A DNA stretch of 18,369 nt. Source: Caldifarciminota bacterium. Its GTDB lineage: Bacteria; Hydrothermota; E44-bin80. The notes below the pieces were generated by a model. It made no database searches, was not told where the DNA came from, and worked only from the letters and a program-made list of their open reading frames with translations. Positions 1 to 7,443 of the stretch are shown here, one piece after another. The stretch spans positions 1 to 18,369 of the forward strand of contig JAGMEZ010000384.1 in NCBI GenBank assembly GCA_023127905.1. Reading direction: 5' to 3'. Each line of letters opens with the position of its first letter. Positions within the stretch are counted from its first letter, which is position 1. The position numbers and the translations under genes are program-made.

Positions 1-98
1 GCCAACTCTAATTCAAATAACTCATTAACTGATGGTAATAATTCTACTTCGCTTTCAAACAGATTTTGTGAAATTGGGGGTAAGTTGTAAAATTCCAT
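1..98 (-). CDS. 5' end of an unidentified protein (partial, runs off the window)
   Basis: An ATG at 98-96 on the minus strand opens a frame with no stop to the window edge (32 complete codons). The peptide starts MEFYNLPPISQNLFESEVEL and continues with alternating Leu, Glu and Val, as in an amphipathic helix. An N-terminal helix of this kind occurs in polyprenyl diphosphate synthases, but the fragment is too short to assign. The Shine-Dalgarno site is weak (AACTAAG). It would be transcribed away from the rhomboid gene. Confidence 0.45.
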   Translation of the reverse strand, partial: MEFYNLPPISQNLFESEVELLPSVNELFELEL

Positions 99-347
99 AT
101 TCTTAGTTATTTTTAGCATTATCCACTCTTAATACGTTTTGTCAATGATAAATTTTTCCAATCTTCATGCACCCATTTTCAGGTAAAATTTCAGCATATA
201 AGACATTGCAACTTTCATTTATTAATGTATTGTAAATAAAAATTTAGGAGAAGTCAAGGAGAAAAACGGCTGTGAAAATGGATGGTAGGTTTAAGACCTG
301 TCTATACATATAACCTTAGACTTACAGTGGCTTTTTACTCCTGAAGA

Positions 348-440
348 TTATTTTAAATCATCATATAATAAGACAGTGGTTAAAATCAATAATACAATGC
401 CAATACACGCAAGAATTATATTTCTCTTGGGAATAAACAT
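348..440 (-). CDS. Possible 30-residue single-span membrane peptide
   Basis: The ATG at 440-438 opens a 30-codon frame ending in TAA at 350-348. The product begins MFIPKRN, then has a hydrophobic stretch of about 17 residues (IILACIGIVLLILTTVLLY) and ends DDLK. Basic residues before the span and acidic ones after it suit an inner-membrane peptide with its N-terminus in the cytoplasm. A GGAAG element lies 5 bases before the ATG. An in-frame GTG at 473-471 would add 11 residues. It is far too short to test by homology by eye and may be chance, because AT-rich DNA readily encodes hydrophobic stretches. Confidence 0.3.
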   Translation of the reverse strand: MFIPKRNIILACIGIVLLILTTVLLYDDLK

Positions 441-500
441 TTTTACTTCCAGCACTGAATTATTGAGTATCACAAATCTCTTTTTAAGTCAAATTTTTTC

Positions 501-528
501 TTGATTTTTCAAAATTTTACTATATGAT
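501..528 (+). promoter_or_regulatory. Candidate sigma70 promoter for the rhomboid gene
   Basis: TTGATT at 501-506 and TATGAT at 523-528 are separated by 16 bases, giving 4/6 and 5/6 matches to the -35 and -10 consensus. The implied start of transcription lies about 45 bases before the TTG start codon at 581. The DNA is AT-rich, so chance matches are common. Confidence 0.4.
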
Positions 529-580
529 ACAAACCATGAGTAAACCCCCTGGTTGTTTTTTGTCAAATTAGGAGATTGAA

Positions 581-2026
581 TTGATAATAATACCTATAGG
601 ACACGATAAACTTTTCAGACGGCTACCATACCTGACCATTGCCTTAATCAGTTTGACTGTCATCATCTGGATTATTACTTATCCGATTGAACTGAAACAA
701 ATAAAAACGATCAATACTCTGTATGAAACAGAAGTCTATGAAAAGGAGATAGAATTTCTTTCACAGTATGCCCAGGAACATCCAGAGGAATTGAATGATC
801 TTGATTTTAGGAATAAATTCTTTGAAGCTCTCCAGAACGGCGATATAGTTGACAAAGAGAGTGAAGAATACAAAGATTGGGAAGTTTCTTACAAAAAATT
901 TAAGGATGCTCTTGAGAATAGGGTGTTCTATCGTTTCGGTTTTAAACCAAAAAACATTTCATTTTTAAGTCTCATCACCTCGCTCTTTCTACATGGTTCT
1001 TTCCTCCACCTTGCTTTTAATATGCTTTTTTTATGGTTAGTTGGTGTTAATATTGAAGACTACTGGGGTAGACCACTTTTTATTTCATTATATCTAATTG
1101 GGGGAATATTAGCCGCCCTCTTTTATGCTCTATTAAATAAAGGTTCTTCTATACCTCTTATTGGAGCCTCGGGTGCGATATCTGCCCTTATGGGTACTTT
1201 TGCCATTCGTTTCTATAAAACAAAGATACGTTTCTTTTATTTCTTTATGATTCTCTTTAGACCATTCTGGGGAACTTTTCGCTTGTTTGCATGGTTTGCG
1301 CTTGGTTTTTGGTTTGCTGAACAACTATTCTATGCAATGATTACAAAAGGAGTAACAACTGGCGTTGCGTTCTTTGCACATGTTGGCGGTTTTATCTTTG
1401 GATTAGCAGCTGGTTTCGGTATGAAATTTCTTAAGGTGGAAGAAAAATTTCTCTCAGGAAAAATCGAGAAACAAATTGAGATTGTTTCACTGAATCCGAA
1501 GCTCGAAGATGCATTCACAAAAAGGGATAATGGTGACGCAGAAGGAGCAATCAGCCTTCTCAGGGAAGTAATAAAAGAAGAACCTTTAAATAGTGATGCC
1601 CGACTTGAGCTTGCACGTTCCCTTTTTTTTCTTGACAAAAAGAACGAAGCTTCCATTGAATATGAAACCCTTCTATCACAATTATACGAGAAAGGTGAAA
1701 GGGATAGGTTACTTAATATATACCTTGAGGTATACGAGAAAAATATCGACTATCTTTTTTCTCCGAAAACTCAATTCAGGATCGGTTCTTTTCTCGCATC
1801 AAAGGAAGATTATAAGAAGGCCGTTGAGCTTCTTTCTTTAATAGTAAAACACTATCCGGAAGATAAACTCGCTCCCGCGGCACTTCTTAAAGCAGGTCGA
1901 ATATTTTTACAGAAATTAGAAGAAGTTAGCCTTGGAAAAGGAGCGTTGGAGTTCTTAACAAAAAACTATCCTGACTATAGTGGAACAGCAGAAGCGAGAT
2001 ACCTATTGTCAGAATATAAGGACTAA
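581..2026 (+). CDS. Rhomboid-family intramembrane serine protease with C-terminal helical-repeat (TPR-like) domain
   Basis: The 481-residue protein is probably a rhomboid protease that cleaves membrane proteins within the bilayer. TM1 covers about residues 16-33. The next helices carry HxxxN (H143, N147), GASG with the nucleophile Ser197, and AHVGGFIFG with the catalytic His267, so the Ser-His dyad is complete. A charged helical segment of about 85 residues (35-120) separates TM1 from TM2. After about residue 290 the protein is soluble and helical, with repeat-like pairs such as 312-350 and 400-445 that suggest TPRs for substrate or partner binding. The start is TTG at 581, supported by AGGAG at 570-574, and the MIIIPIGHDK opening matches the MIPIGH-type start of related rhomboids. 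The substrate is unknown. It may be co-transcribed with the two genes that follow. Confidence 0.9.
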   Translation: MIIIPIGHDKLFRRLPYLTIALISLTVIIWIITYPIELKQIKTINTLYETEVYEKEIEFLSQYAQEHPEELNDLDFRNKFFEALQNGDIVDKESEEYKDWEVSYKKFKDALENRVFYRFGFKPKNISFLSLITSLFLHGSFLHLAFNMLFLWLVGVNIEDYWGRPLFISLYLIGGILAALFYALLNKGSSIPLIGASGAISALMGTFAIRFYKTKIRFFYFFMILFRPFWGTFRLFAWFALGFWFAEQLFYAMITKGVTTGVAFFAHVGGFIFGLAAGFGMKFLKVEEKFLSGKIEKQIEIVSLNPKLEDAFTKRDNGDAEGAISLLREVIKEEPLNSDARLELARSLFFLDKKNEASIEYETLLSQLYEKGERDRLLNIYLEVYEKNIDYLFSPKTQFRIGSFLASKEDYKKAVELLSLIVKHYPEDKLAPAALLKAGRIFLQKLEEVSLGKGALEFLTKNYPDYSGTAEARYLLSEYKD

Positions 2027-2052
2027 TATTCCTTAAACAGAGGGAGGAAAAA

Positions 2053-2184
2053 ATGGCACAAACAAAAACAAAAATAAAGATTAAAAGACACAAATTGAAA
2101 ATGAAAAGAAAAAAGAGGGTTAAAAAACAGAAGGAAAAAGAGAAAACCAGGAAAACGAAACAAAAAGGAGGAAAGTCGGAATAA
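2053..2184 (+). CDS. 43-residue highly basic small protein
   Basis: The ATG at 2053 has a strong Shine-Dalgarno (GGGAGG at 2042-2047, 5-base gap), and the frame ends at TAA 2182-2184. Of 43 residues, 18 are Lys and 4 Arg, with a core reading KIKRHKLKMKRKKRVKK, and there is no hydrophobic segment. Such composition fits an RNA- or ribosome-binding peptide. The HKLKMKRKK core recalls short basic ribosomal proteins of the AURKAIP1/COX24 (mS38-like) type, but this is composition-based resemblance, not a proven match. It sits 26 bases after the rhomboid stop and 23 bases before the hydrolase start, so it is probably in one operon with them. The Lys-rich reading could be an artefact of A-rich DNA, but the strong SD argues for translation. 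Confidence 0.6.
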   Translation: MAQTKTKIKIKRHKLKMKRKKRVKKQKEKEKTRKTKQKGGKSE

Positions 2185-2207
2185 ATATCCCCTTAATTTA
2201 AATTTTA

Positions 2208-3092
2208 ATGGAAAATCAAATTACAGGAAAAATCAATTTGATATTTCTTGTTATATTAATCATTTTTTTCATCTTTGTTTGCCTTTGGAAATCCTCTTCG
2301 ATTATAATAAGTCCACGAAGATTTCATGGTTCTATTACCCCTGAGGTTTATGGGTTATCATACAAAGAAATTGAATTCACCACAGAAGATTCGATACCGA
2401 TAAAAGGGTGGTATATATTAAACAAAATTTCCAATGCAACTATAATTCTTCTTCACGGTTTTGGTGTCGATAAAAGCGATCTTCTTGATGTTGCTAACTT
2501 CCTCTTCCAACAGAACTTCTCTGTACTCCTCTTCGATTTCAGGGCACATGGATACAGTGGGGGTAAATATTGCTCTCTTGGACATTTTGAAAAACGAGAC
2601 CTTAAAGCAGCTGTTAGTTTTTTAAAAGATAGTGGGGAAATAAGAATCGGTGTTATGGGATTCTCAATGGGAGGAACAGTTGCCCTTCTTGAAGCATCAA
2701 AAAATTCCGATATCCTAGCAGTTGTTTCAGACTGTGGTTATTTATCCTTTAGAAGTGCTGTCCGTGACTTTGCGAAATGTTACTACCACTTACCAGAGTA
2801 TCCCTTTATTCCTCCTGTAATCTGGTTAGCGGGGAGAAGACTCGGGATTAATCCGAACAATGTTGACCTTTCTTTCTGCGCCAAAGATATTTCACCGACT
2901 CCAATTCTTATTATTCATTCAAGGGACGATAAAGAAATAAGATTGATAAACGCAACTCAAATTTATAAATATGCAAAAGAGCCAAAGGAACTATGGGTTG
3001 TCGATGAAGCCGAACATCTTGGTGCGTTTTTTGTTTACGAAAAAGAGTATAAGAGAAGGGTAATTTCCTTTTTCAAAAAATATCTTTTTTAA
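2208..3092 (+). CDS. Membrane-anchored alpha/beta hydrolase
   Basis: The 294-residue protein has an N-terminal membrane span (about residues 9-27) followed by an alpha/beta-hydrolase fold. Visible elements are the oxyanion HG at 83-84 (LLHGFG), the nucleophile elbow GFSMGG with Ser153, the acid HSRDDKEI (Asp241 or Asp240) and His270 in EAEHLGAF, which make a complete Ser-Asp-His triad. The layout resembles the serine aminopeptidase S33/FrsA-like hydrolases such as the YqkD/ABHD17 type. The substrate cannot be read from the sequence, and an esterase or thioesterase role is only a guess. The catalytic domain probably sits next to the membrane. No Shine-Dalgarno precedes the ATG; the in-frame TAA just upstream (2199-2201) leaves 2208 as the first start. 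The purine-rich AGGAGG at 2167-2172 is too far away to serve it. Confidence 0.88.
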   Translation: MENQITGKINLIFLVILIIFFIFVCLWKSSSIIISPRRFHGSITPEVYGLSYKEIEFTTEDSIPIKGWYILNKISNATIILLHGFGVDKSDLLDVANFLFQQNFSVLLFDFRAHGYSGGKYCSLGHFEKRDLKAAVSFLKDSGEIRIGVMGFSMGGTVALLEASKNSDILAVVSDCGYLSFRSAVRDFAKCYYHLPEYPFIPPVIWLAGRRLGINPNNVDLSFCAKDISPTPILIIHSRDDKEIRLINATQIYKYAKEPKELWVVDEAEHLGAFFVYEKEYKRRVISFFKKYLF

Positions 3093-3210
3093 AAACAAAT
3101 TTTTGCCAAATATTCGGAAATTTCTTTTTCCCACCATCCCTTAAGAAATCTATAAAAATAATAACTTAAGTATTACCTTAAAAAAAACTTCTATATTTTA
3201 AATTTTTTTC

Positions 3211-3239
3211 TTGACAAAAAAATTATTTTCTGCTAAAAA
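3211..3239 (+). promoter_or_regulatory. Candidate dnaA promoter
   Basis: A perfect TTGACA lies at 3211-3216 and TAAAAA (4/6 to TATAAT) at 3234-3239, 17 bases apart. An exact DnaA box starts 3 bases after the -10 element, where bound DnaA would cover the transcription start. This would give a leader of about 260 bases before dnaA, so further promoters nearer the gene are possible. Confidence 0.45.
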
Positions 3240-3241
3240 TA

Positions 3242-3250
3242 TGTGGATAA
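3242..3250 (-). promoter_or_regulatory. DnaA box (exact consensus)
   Basis: TGTGGATAA on the plus strand, that is TTATCCACA on the minus strand. It sits directly after the candidate dnaA promoter. Confidence 0.75.
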
Positions 3251-3394
3251 CTTTTTCTCCATTACAACGGGATAAAATAAATCTTGAAATAAATTATAAA
3301 TAAAAAGAATGAAAAGACTGTGTGAAAAAATTTTGTTATCGTCGTTATATATTCCTAAGTTATTAGAAAACGATAGCTTATTAAACTGTGTGGG

Positions 3395-3415
3395 TGTGGA
3401 TAACTTTGTTGATAA
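3395..3415 (-). promoter_or_regulatory. Pair of DnaA boxes
   Basis: Exact TGTGGATAA (3395-3403) is followed 3 bases later by the one-mismatch box TGTTGATAA (3407-3415), both in the same orientation. The strong-plus-weak pair is repeated almost identically at 3481-3503. Confidence 0.75.
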
Positions 3416-3480
3416 GTTGTGTTTTTTGTGTTAATGTTTTATTTTTAGCTAAAATTTACTTGTGTTTCGGAGTATAAATA

Positions 3481-3503
3481 TGTGGATAACTTTTTGTTGA
3501 TAA
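3481..3503 (-). promoter_or_regulatory. Pair of DnaA boxes abutting the dnaA start codon
   Basis: Exact TGTGGATAA (3481-3489) and the variant TGTTGATAA (3495-3503), same orientation, end one base before the ATG at 3505. They occupy the place where a Shine-Dalgarno site would normally be, so DnaA binding here would bear directly on dnaA expression. Confidence 0.75.
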
Positions 3504-3504
3504 T

Positions 3505-4830
3505 ATGGAAAGTGTTGCTTCTTCTCTGTGGGATAAAATTCTTGAAAAGTTGAAGGAAAAAATTCCAGAACAAACATTTGCAACCTGGTTTTTTCCAACA
3601 AAAGGAATAAGTTATGATAACGATACAATAATTGTAGAGGTTCCAAACCCCTTCTTTATTGATTGGATCGAAGAGCATTATTTAAATATTCTTAGTGATG
3701 TAGCTTTTTCAATTTTAAAAAGTAATATAAAAATATCCTTCAGGGCAAATAAAGTGGAAACCATAAGGCATAGACCAGAATTGAAGGAAATCATATCGTA
3801 TCCATCACCACGAACAAATTTAAGAGATAGATATACTTTTGAAAGCTATGTTGTTGGAAATAGTAACCATTTTGCTCAGGCAGCAGCCCTTGCTGTTGCA
3901 AAGGCACCAGCAAAGACATATAATCCTCTTTTTATCTACGGAGGTGTTGGTCTTGGGAAAACCCACCTTATGCATGCAATTGGAAATTATACTTTGCTAA
4001 ATTATAGAGACCTACGGGTTTTCTATATTCCCGCAGAAAAATTTATGAATGAAATGGTATATGCAATAAAGAATCAAGAGACTTTAGAATTTAAAAATAA
4101 ATACAGAAATCTTGATATGCTTCTTATCGATGATATTCATTTTCTTAGAGATAAGGAAAGCTTGCAAGAAGAAATTTTTCACACATTCAACGCTCTATAT
4201 AGTGCGCAAAAACAAATCGTTGTTACAAGCGATAGACCACCAAGGGAAATTCCCTCCCTCGAAGAAAGGTTGATATCAAGATTTCAATGGGGTCTTCTTG
4301 TCGATATACAGGCTCCAGAACTTGAGACAAGAATTGCAATCTTGAAAAAGAAATCTGAAATAGATGGATTTGAGGTTCCTGAAGATGTCATCTTCTACAT
4401 AGCTAACAATATAAGGACAAACATACGTGAACTCGAGGGTTCTCTTGTAAGGCTTCTTGCTCTCTCTTCTCTTACAAACACAGAGATAAATCTCACAACT
4501 GCAAAGGAAATGATTGGTTCTATAATTGGTAGCAAAAAGAAACAAATTAACTTTCAGATCATTTTAAAAACTATTGCCGACTTCTTTGATGTCTCCGAGG
4601 AATCTTTAACTGGTAAAAGAAGAACCGCTTCTGTTGTTCTCCCGCGTCAGGTTGGAATGTATATATCAAGAGAACTTACTTCTCTTTCTTTAAAAGAAAT
4701 TGGTACAAAATTCGGTGGGCGTGATCACACAACGGTTTTACACGCGTATGATAAAATTACTAATCTAATAAAAGAAGATAAAGAATTCAGTAATAAAGTT
4801 GACAAAATAATAAGGAAGTTAACATCTTAG
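3505..4830 (+). CDS. dnaA: Chromosomal replication initiator protein DnaA
   Basis: The 441-residue protein has all DnaA domains. Domain I (about 1-80, WDKILEKLKEKIPEQTFATWF) mediates self-association and helicase loading, and the linker (about 82-105) is short. The AAA+ domain III has Walker A GGVGLGKTH at 146-154, Walker B LLIDD at 206-210, a sensor region VVTSDRPP at 239-246 and ERLISRFQWGL at 254-264. Domain IV ends with the DnaA-box-binding signature GGRDHTTVLHA at 404-414. It binds boxes at oriC and opens the duplex in its ATP form. No Shine-Dalgarno is seen before the ATG; DnaA boxes fill that position, which points to autoregulation. dnaN does not follow as it does in many bacteria; kbl does. 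The protein is at the short end of the usual length, mainly because of the short linker. Confidence 0.98.
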   Translation: MESVASSLWDKILEKLKEKIPEQTFATWFFPTKGISYDNDTIIVEVPNPFFIDWIEEHYLNILSDVAFSILKSNIKISFRANKVETIRHRPELKEIISYPSPRTNLRDRYTFESYVVGNSNHFAQAAALAVAKAPAKTYNPLFIYGGVGLGKTHLMHAIGNYTLLNYRDLRVFYIPAEKFMNEMVYAIKNQETLEFKNKYRNLDMLLIDDIHFLRDKESLQEEIFHTFNALYSAQKQIVVTSDRPPREIPSLEERLISRFQWGLLVDIQAPELETRIAILKKKSEIDGFEVPEDVIFYIANNIRTNIRELEGSLVRLLALSSLTNTEINLTTAKEMIGSIIGSKKKQINFQIILKTIADFFDVSEESLTGKRRTASVVLPRQVGMYISRELTSLSLKEIGTKFGGRDHTTVLHAYDKITNLIKEDKEFSNKVDKIIRKLTS

Positions 4831-5097
4831 TTGAAGGGTTGTATATATGTTGTTAATAATATGTTTAGAAATAATGTGTTTTTCTTTTCACCTTAATAAT
4901 CAACAGATAATAAACAATTTCTCCACAATAAGTAAGCAATACTCTTTAATCTTTTTAGGTGTATTCATAGTTATTAACATTTTCACACTATCTATAACTA
5001 CTATACTGTAATTTATATTTAAATTCTTTTTTATTAAAAGAAAGGAGGGGGAAAAATAATTTAAAAATTTAATCGGTTAAACAAAAGGAGGTTTTAA
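4831..5097. other. AT-rich spacer between dnaA and kbl with degenerate DnaA-box-like sites
   Basis: It contains one 8/9 DnaA-box match, TTCTCCACA at 4919-4927, plus a poorer TAATCAACA near 4899-4907, so it could be the second half of a bipartite origin. TATACT at 5002-5007 may be a -10 element for kbl, but no good -35 precedes it. Two Shine-Dalgarno-like purine runs lie at 5041-5050 and 5086-5092. Only the second has a start codon at the right distance. Confidence 0.45.
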
Positions 5098-6300
5098 ATG
5101 TTTGGAAAAATGAAAGAAGACCTTACAAAAGAGATTAAGTCAATAAGGGAAGCTGGACTTTATAAAGATGAAAGAATAATAATGACACCACAAACGGTTG
5201 AAATAGAGGTAAAAGGTGGAGAAAAGGTTTTAAACTTCTGTGCAAACAATTATCTTGGTCTTTCGAGCCACCCAAAGGTTATCCAGGCAGCACATGAAAC
5301 GCTTGATAAATGGGGATACGGGATGAGTTCTGTAAGGTTTATTTGTGGGACACAAGCTGTTCATAAAATATTAGAAAAGAAAATAACCGATTTTTTACAA
5401 ACCGAAGATACAATTCTTTATGCAGCATGTTTTGATGCGAATGGAGGAGTTTTTGAACCACTTTTTGGAAAAGAGGATGCAATAATAACAGATAAACTAA
5501 ACCATGCTTCAGTTATAGATGGGATAAGAATGTGCAAGGCACAGAGATTTATTTTTAACCATGCAGATATGGATGAACTCGAGGAAAAATTAAAAGAGGC
5601 ACAAAAAGCACGATACAGGGTGATTGCAACAGACGGTGTTTTTTCTATGGATGGAGATATTGCAAAACTTGATAAAATTGTTCCTCTTGCAGAAAAGTAT
5701 GATTCACTCGTAATGATAGACGATGCACACTCAACAGGATTTATGGGAGAGACAGGACGAGGAACACCAGAATACAGAGGAGTACTTGGAAAGATAGATA
5801 TTATTACAGGAACACTCGGAAAGGCTCTTGGTGGGGCATCTGGAGGATTTACTTCAGGAAGAAAAGAGATTGTAGAATTATTACGTCAGCGATCAAGACC
5901 ATATCTATTCAGTAATACCTTAGCACCATCGGTAGCTGGTGCGTCTATTGCAGTATTCGACCTCTTATCCGAAACGACGGAACTCAGGGATAAATTAGAG
6001 GAGAACACGAAATACTTTAGACAGAAAATGACAGAAGCGGGTTTTGATATTATTCCTGGCGACCATCCAATTGTGCCAATTATGCTTGGGAAATTCCCAA
6101 ATGATTCAAAACTTTCACAGGATATGGCAAAGGACCTTCTGGACCTTGGAATCTATGTCATTGGTTTTTATTACCCGGTCGTCCCAAAGGGTCAATCAAG
6201 GATAAGGGTTCAGCTATCCGCAGCGCATAATAAGGAACATCTCGATAAAGCAATTGACGCATTTACAAAGGTTGGCAAAAAGTATGGAGTGGTTTCCTAA
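5098..6300 (+). CDS. kbl: Glycine C-acetyltransferase (2-amino-3-ketobutyrate CoA ligase)
   Basis: The 400-residue PLP enzyme belongs to the alpha-oxoamine synthase family and interconverts 2-amino-3-oxobutyrate plus CoA with glycine plus acetyl-CoA, the second step of threonine breakdown. The PLP lysine is Lys242 in [26 protein letters not shown] (206-217) supplies the Asp and His that hold the cofactor. [14 protein letters not shown] near the start and [21 protein letters not shown] near the end match Kbl better than BioF, HemA or serine palmitoyltransferase. The length is typical. The ATG has an excellent Shine-Dalgarno (AAAGGAGG, 5086-5092). No threonine dehydrogenase gene lies next to it, so the partner must be elsewhere or the substrate may differ. 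A terminator follows, so it is probably a single-gene unit. Confidence 0.93.
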   Translation: MFGKMKEDLTKEIKSIREAGLYKDERIIMTPQTVEIEVKGGEKVLNFCANNYLGLSSHPKVIQAAHETLDKWGYGMSSVRFICGTQAVHKILEKKITDFLQTEDTILYAACFDANGGVFEPLFGKEDAIITDKLNHASVIDGIRMCKAQRFIFNHADMDELEEKLKEAQKARYRVIATDGVFSMDGDIAKLDKIVPLAEKYDSLVMIDDAHSTGFMGETGRGTPEYRGVLGKIDIITGTLGKALGGASGGFTSGRKEIVELLRQRSRPYLFSNTLAPSVAGASIAVFDLLSETTELRDKLEENTKYFRQKMTEAGFDIIPGDHPIVPIMLGKFPNDSKLSQDMAKDLLDLGIYVIGFYYPVVPKGQSRIRVQLSAAHNKEHLDKAIDAFTKVGKKYGVVS

Positions 6301-6354
6301 TAGCCAAAGAAGGGCAAGGAACTAAAAACACAAAAAGAGACAGAGAGAAAGAAA

Positions 6355-6403
6355 CAAAACCCCCAAGTTTAAAATTTTACGCGGGGGTTTTGTAGAGTTT
6401 TTT
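6355..6403 (+). terminator. Intrinsic terminator after kbl
   Basis: CAAAACCCCC (6355-6364) pairs perfectly with GGGGGTTTTG (6383-6392) in a 10-bp stem with an 18-base AT-rich loop. TAGAG and then a run of six T (6398-6403) follow. It ends the kbl unit before the protease gene. Confidence 0.8.
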
Positions 6404-6436
6404 GGGTATTTGAATTTATAAATTTGGACACATGTG

Positions 6437-7270
6437 ATGAGAATTCTCAGTGAAAAAATAGGGATTATTGATAAAAAAGCAAAATATTTGATGTTCCTTG
6501 TAATACTATCTACATTTCTTCTATTATTTCTCTACCATAAAGATGTCTGGCGTCCTGTAAGATACTGGCTTTTTCTTAACGGACTCATACTGTTTATAAT
6601 TCCACTCATATCACTAGTTTTTCTGGATAAAAAAAGAAAGCTGTGGCTACAGGTTTTTTCAGGAACAGTAATTGCGTGTATCCTAATCTTTCTCACGAAG
6701 GTTTCAGCGACTACAAGAATCTATTCAATAATTAAAAGACCACAATACATAATATCGCTATCTTCTATATTTATAATAATAACAGTCTTAATACTTTTAG
6801 TTGGAAAGGTTAATCTCAAAACTTATGGTTTTTCGTTTGGTAAAATAAGATTTTGGGTTCCAATCACTGTAATTTTCATCGTATGCATGATCCCTTTGAT
6901 ATATTGGGCTTCAGGGTTGGAGGCTTTCCAGAAAACCTATCCAATGCTTCCACTTGCAAAGAAAGGAATAACAGGTTTTATTCTTGCAGAATTATCATTT
7001 GCGCTTTTTTTTATTTTCTGGGAATATTTTTTTCGTGGGTATATGCTTTTTACTATAGAAAAAAGAACGGGGTTTTTAATAGCAAACGTAATTCAAGCGA
7101 TGGCATTTGCATTTATGCATTTAGGTAAACCTGAATTGGAAGTTTACAGTTCTCTCGCTGGTGGACTTATTATTGGCTGGTTGGCGTGGCGTTCAAAATC
7201 TTTTCTTCCCGCTTTCTTTGTACACTGGGCAATTCAAGCAACCATGGATTTCTTTGCAGTAATTAAATAG
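6437..7270 (+). CDS. CPBP-family intramembrane metalloprotease homologue
   Basis: The protein has 277 residues from the ATG at 6437; a GTG at 6434 would add one. It is strongly hydrophobic with about 7-8 membrane spans. The C-terminal half carries the CPBP (CAAX protease and bacteriocin-processing, Abi) motifs: WEYFFRG (motif 1, Glu and Arg at about 196 and 200), FAFMHLGKP (motif 2, His at about 228) and FFVHWAIQATMD (motif 3, His at about 263). Motif 1 usually reads EExxxR; here the first Glu is Trp, a variant also known in some members. Such enzymes cleave prenylated or peptide substrates in the membrane, but the substrate here is unknown. The gene stands alone between the kbl terminator and the next promoter. 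Its Shine-Dalgarno is weak (GGA at 6426-6428). Confidence 0.82.
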   Translation: MRILSEKIGIIDKKAKYLMFLVILSTFLLLFLYHKDVWRPVRYWLFLNGLILFIIPLISLVFLDKKRKLWLQVFSGTVIACILIFLTKVSATTRIYSIIKRPQYIISLSSIFIIITVLILLVGKVNLKTYGFSFGKIRFWVPITVIFIVCMIPLIYWASGLEAFQKTYPMLPLAKKGITGFILAELSFALFFIFWEYFFRGYMLFTIEKRTGFLIANVIQAMAFAFMHLGKPELEVYSSLAGGLIIGWLAWRSKSFLPAFFVHWAIQATMDFFAVIK

Positions 7271-7307
7271 AGAGGTGTTTCCGTTGAAGGTTAAAGGAGA
7301 GAATTAA

Positions 7308-7370
7308 ATGATGTGGTGTAACAAGAGGGGGGATTATAGAAGGATTGTGATAACTTTGCTTAATAAATAA
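7308..7370 (+). CDS. Possible 20-residue peptide
   Basis: AAAGGAGAG at 7293-7301 lies 6 bases before an ATG (7308) that opens a 20-codon frame, MMWCNKRGDYRRIVITLLNK, ending in TAA at 7368-7370. The frame ends 3 bases before a promoter-like TTGACA. The strong ribosome site is the only support, and I recognise no family. It could be a downstream peptide of the CPBP transcript, or the remnant of a lost gene. Confidence 0.25.
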   Translation: MMWCNKRGDYRRIVITLLNK

Positions 7371-7373
7371 CAC

Positions 7374-7405
7374 TTGACAAAAGTTTAAAAAAATGATTAT
7401 ATAAT
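7374..7405 (+). promoter_or_regulatory. Promoter of the PAS-PATAN / Na-Pi transporter unit
   Basis: Perfect TTGACA at 7374-7379 is followed by TATATA at 7398-7403 (spacer 18) or TATAAT at 7400-7405 (spacer 20). The predicted start of transcription lies about 30 bases before the GTG at 7444. I see no operator-like palindrome around it. Confidence 0.7.
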
Positions 7406-7443
7406 ATTATATATTTCTAACCATTAAAAAGGGAAAAAGTAAA

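Larger units (their letters stand above)
99..580. other. Intergenic spacer, AT-rich, one possible small ORF
   Basis: This stretch of about 480 bp lies between the minus-strand fragment at the left edge and the plus-strand rhomboid gene. It holds a possible minus-strand membrane peptide (348-440) and a candidate promoter for the rhomboid gene (501-528). A purine-rich plus-strand SD-like stretch near 246-262 leads only into a 13-codon frame. I see no RNA gene or clear terminator in it. Confidence 0.6.
3093..3504. other. oriC: Candidate replication origin (oriC) region upstream of dnaA
   Basis: The 412-bp spacer is very AT-rich and carries at least three exact DnaA boxes (TGTGGATAA, complement TTATCCACA) at 3242-3250, 3395-3403 and 3481-3489, all in one orientation. 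Near-consensus TGTTGATAA boxes follow two of them, at 3407-3415 and 3495-3503. A/T-only runs at 3160-3240 and 3290-3310 could serve as unwinding DNA. A dnaA-adjacent box cluster is the usual layout of a bacterial origin. The boxes also sit where DnaA could repress its own gene. A replication origin is inferred, not shown. Confidence 0.65.

Noticed and set aside
119..127. TTATCCACT, one mismatch from a DnaA box
   Set aside because: A single isolated near-match far from the box cluster upstream of dnaA; it is expected by chance in AT-rich DNA.
5041..5050. First of two Shine-Dalgarno-like runs before kbl as a site for a leader peptide
   Set aside because: No ATG, GTG or TTG follows it at a usable distance.
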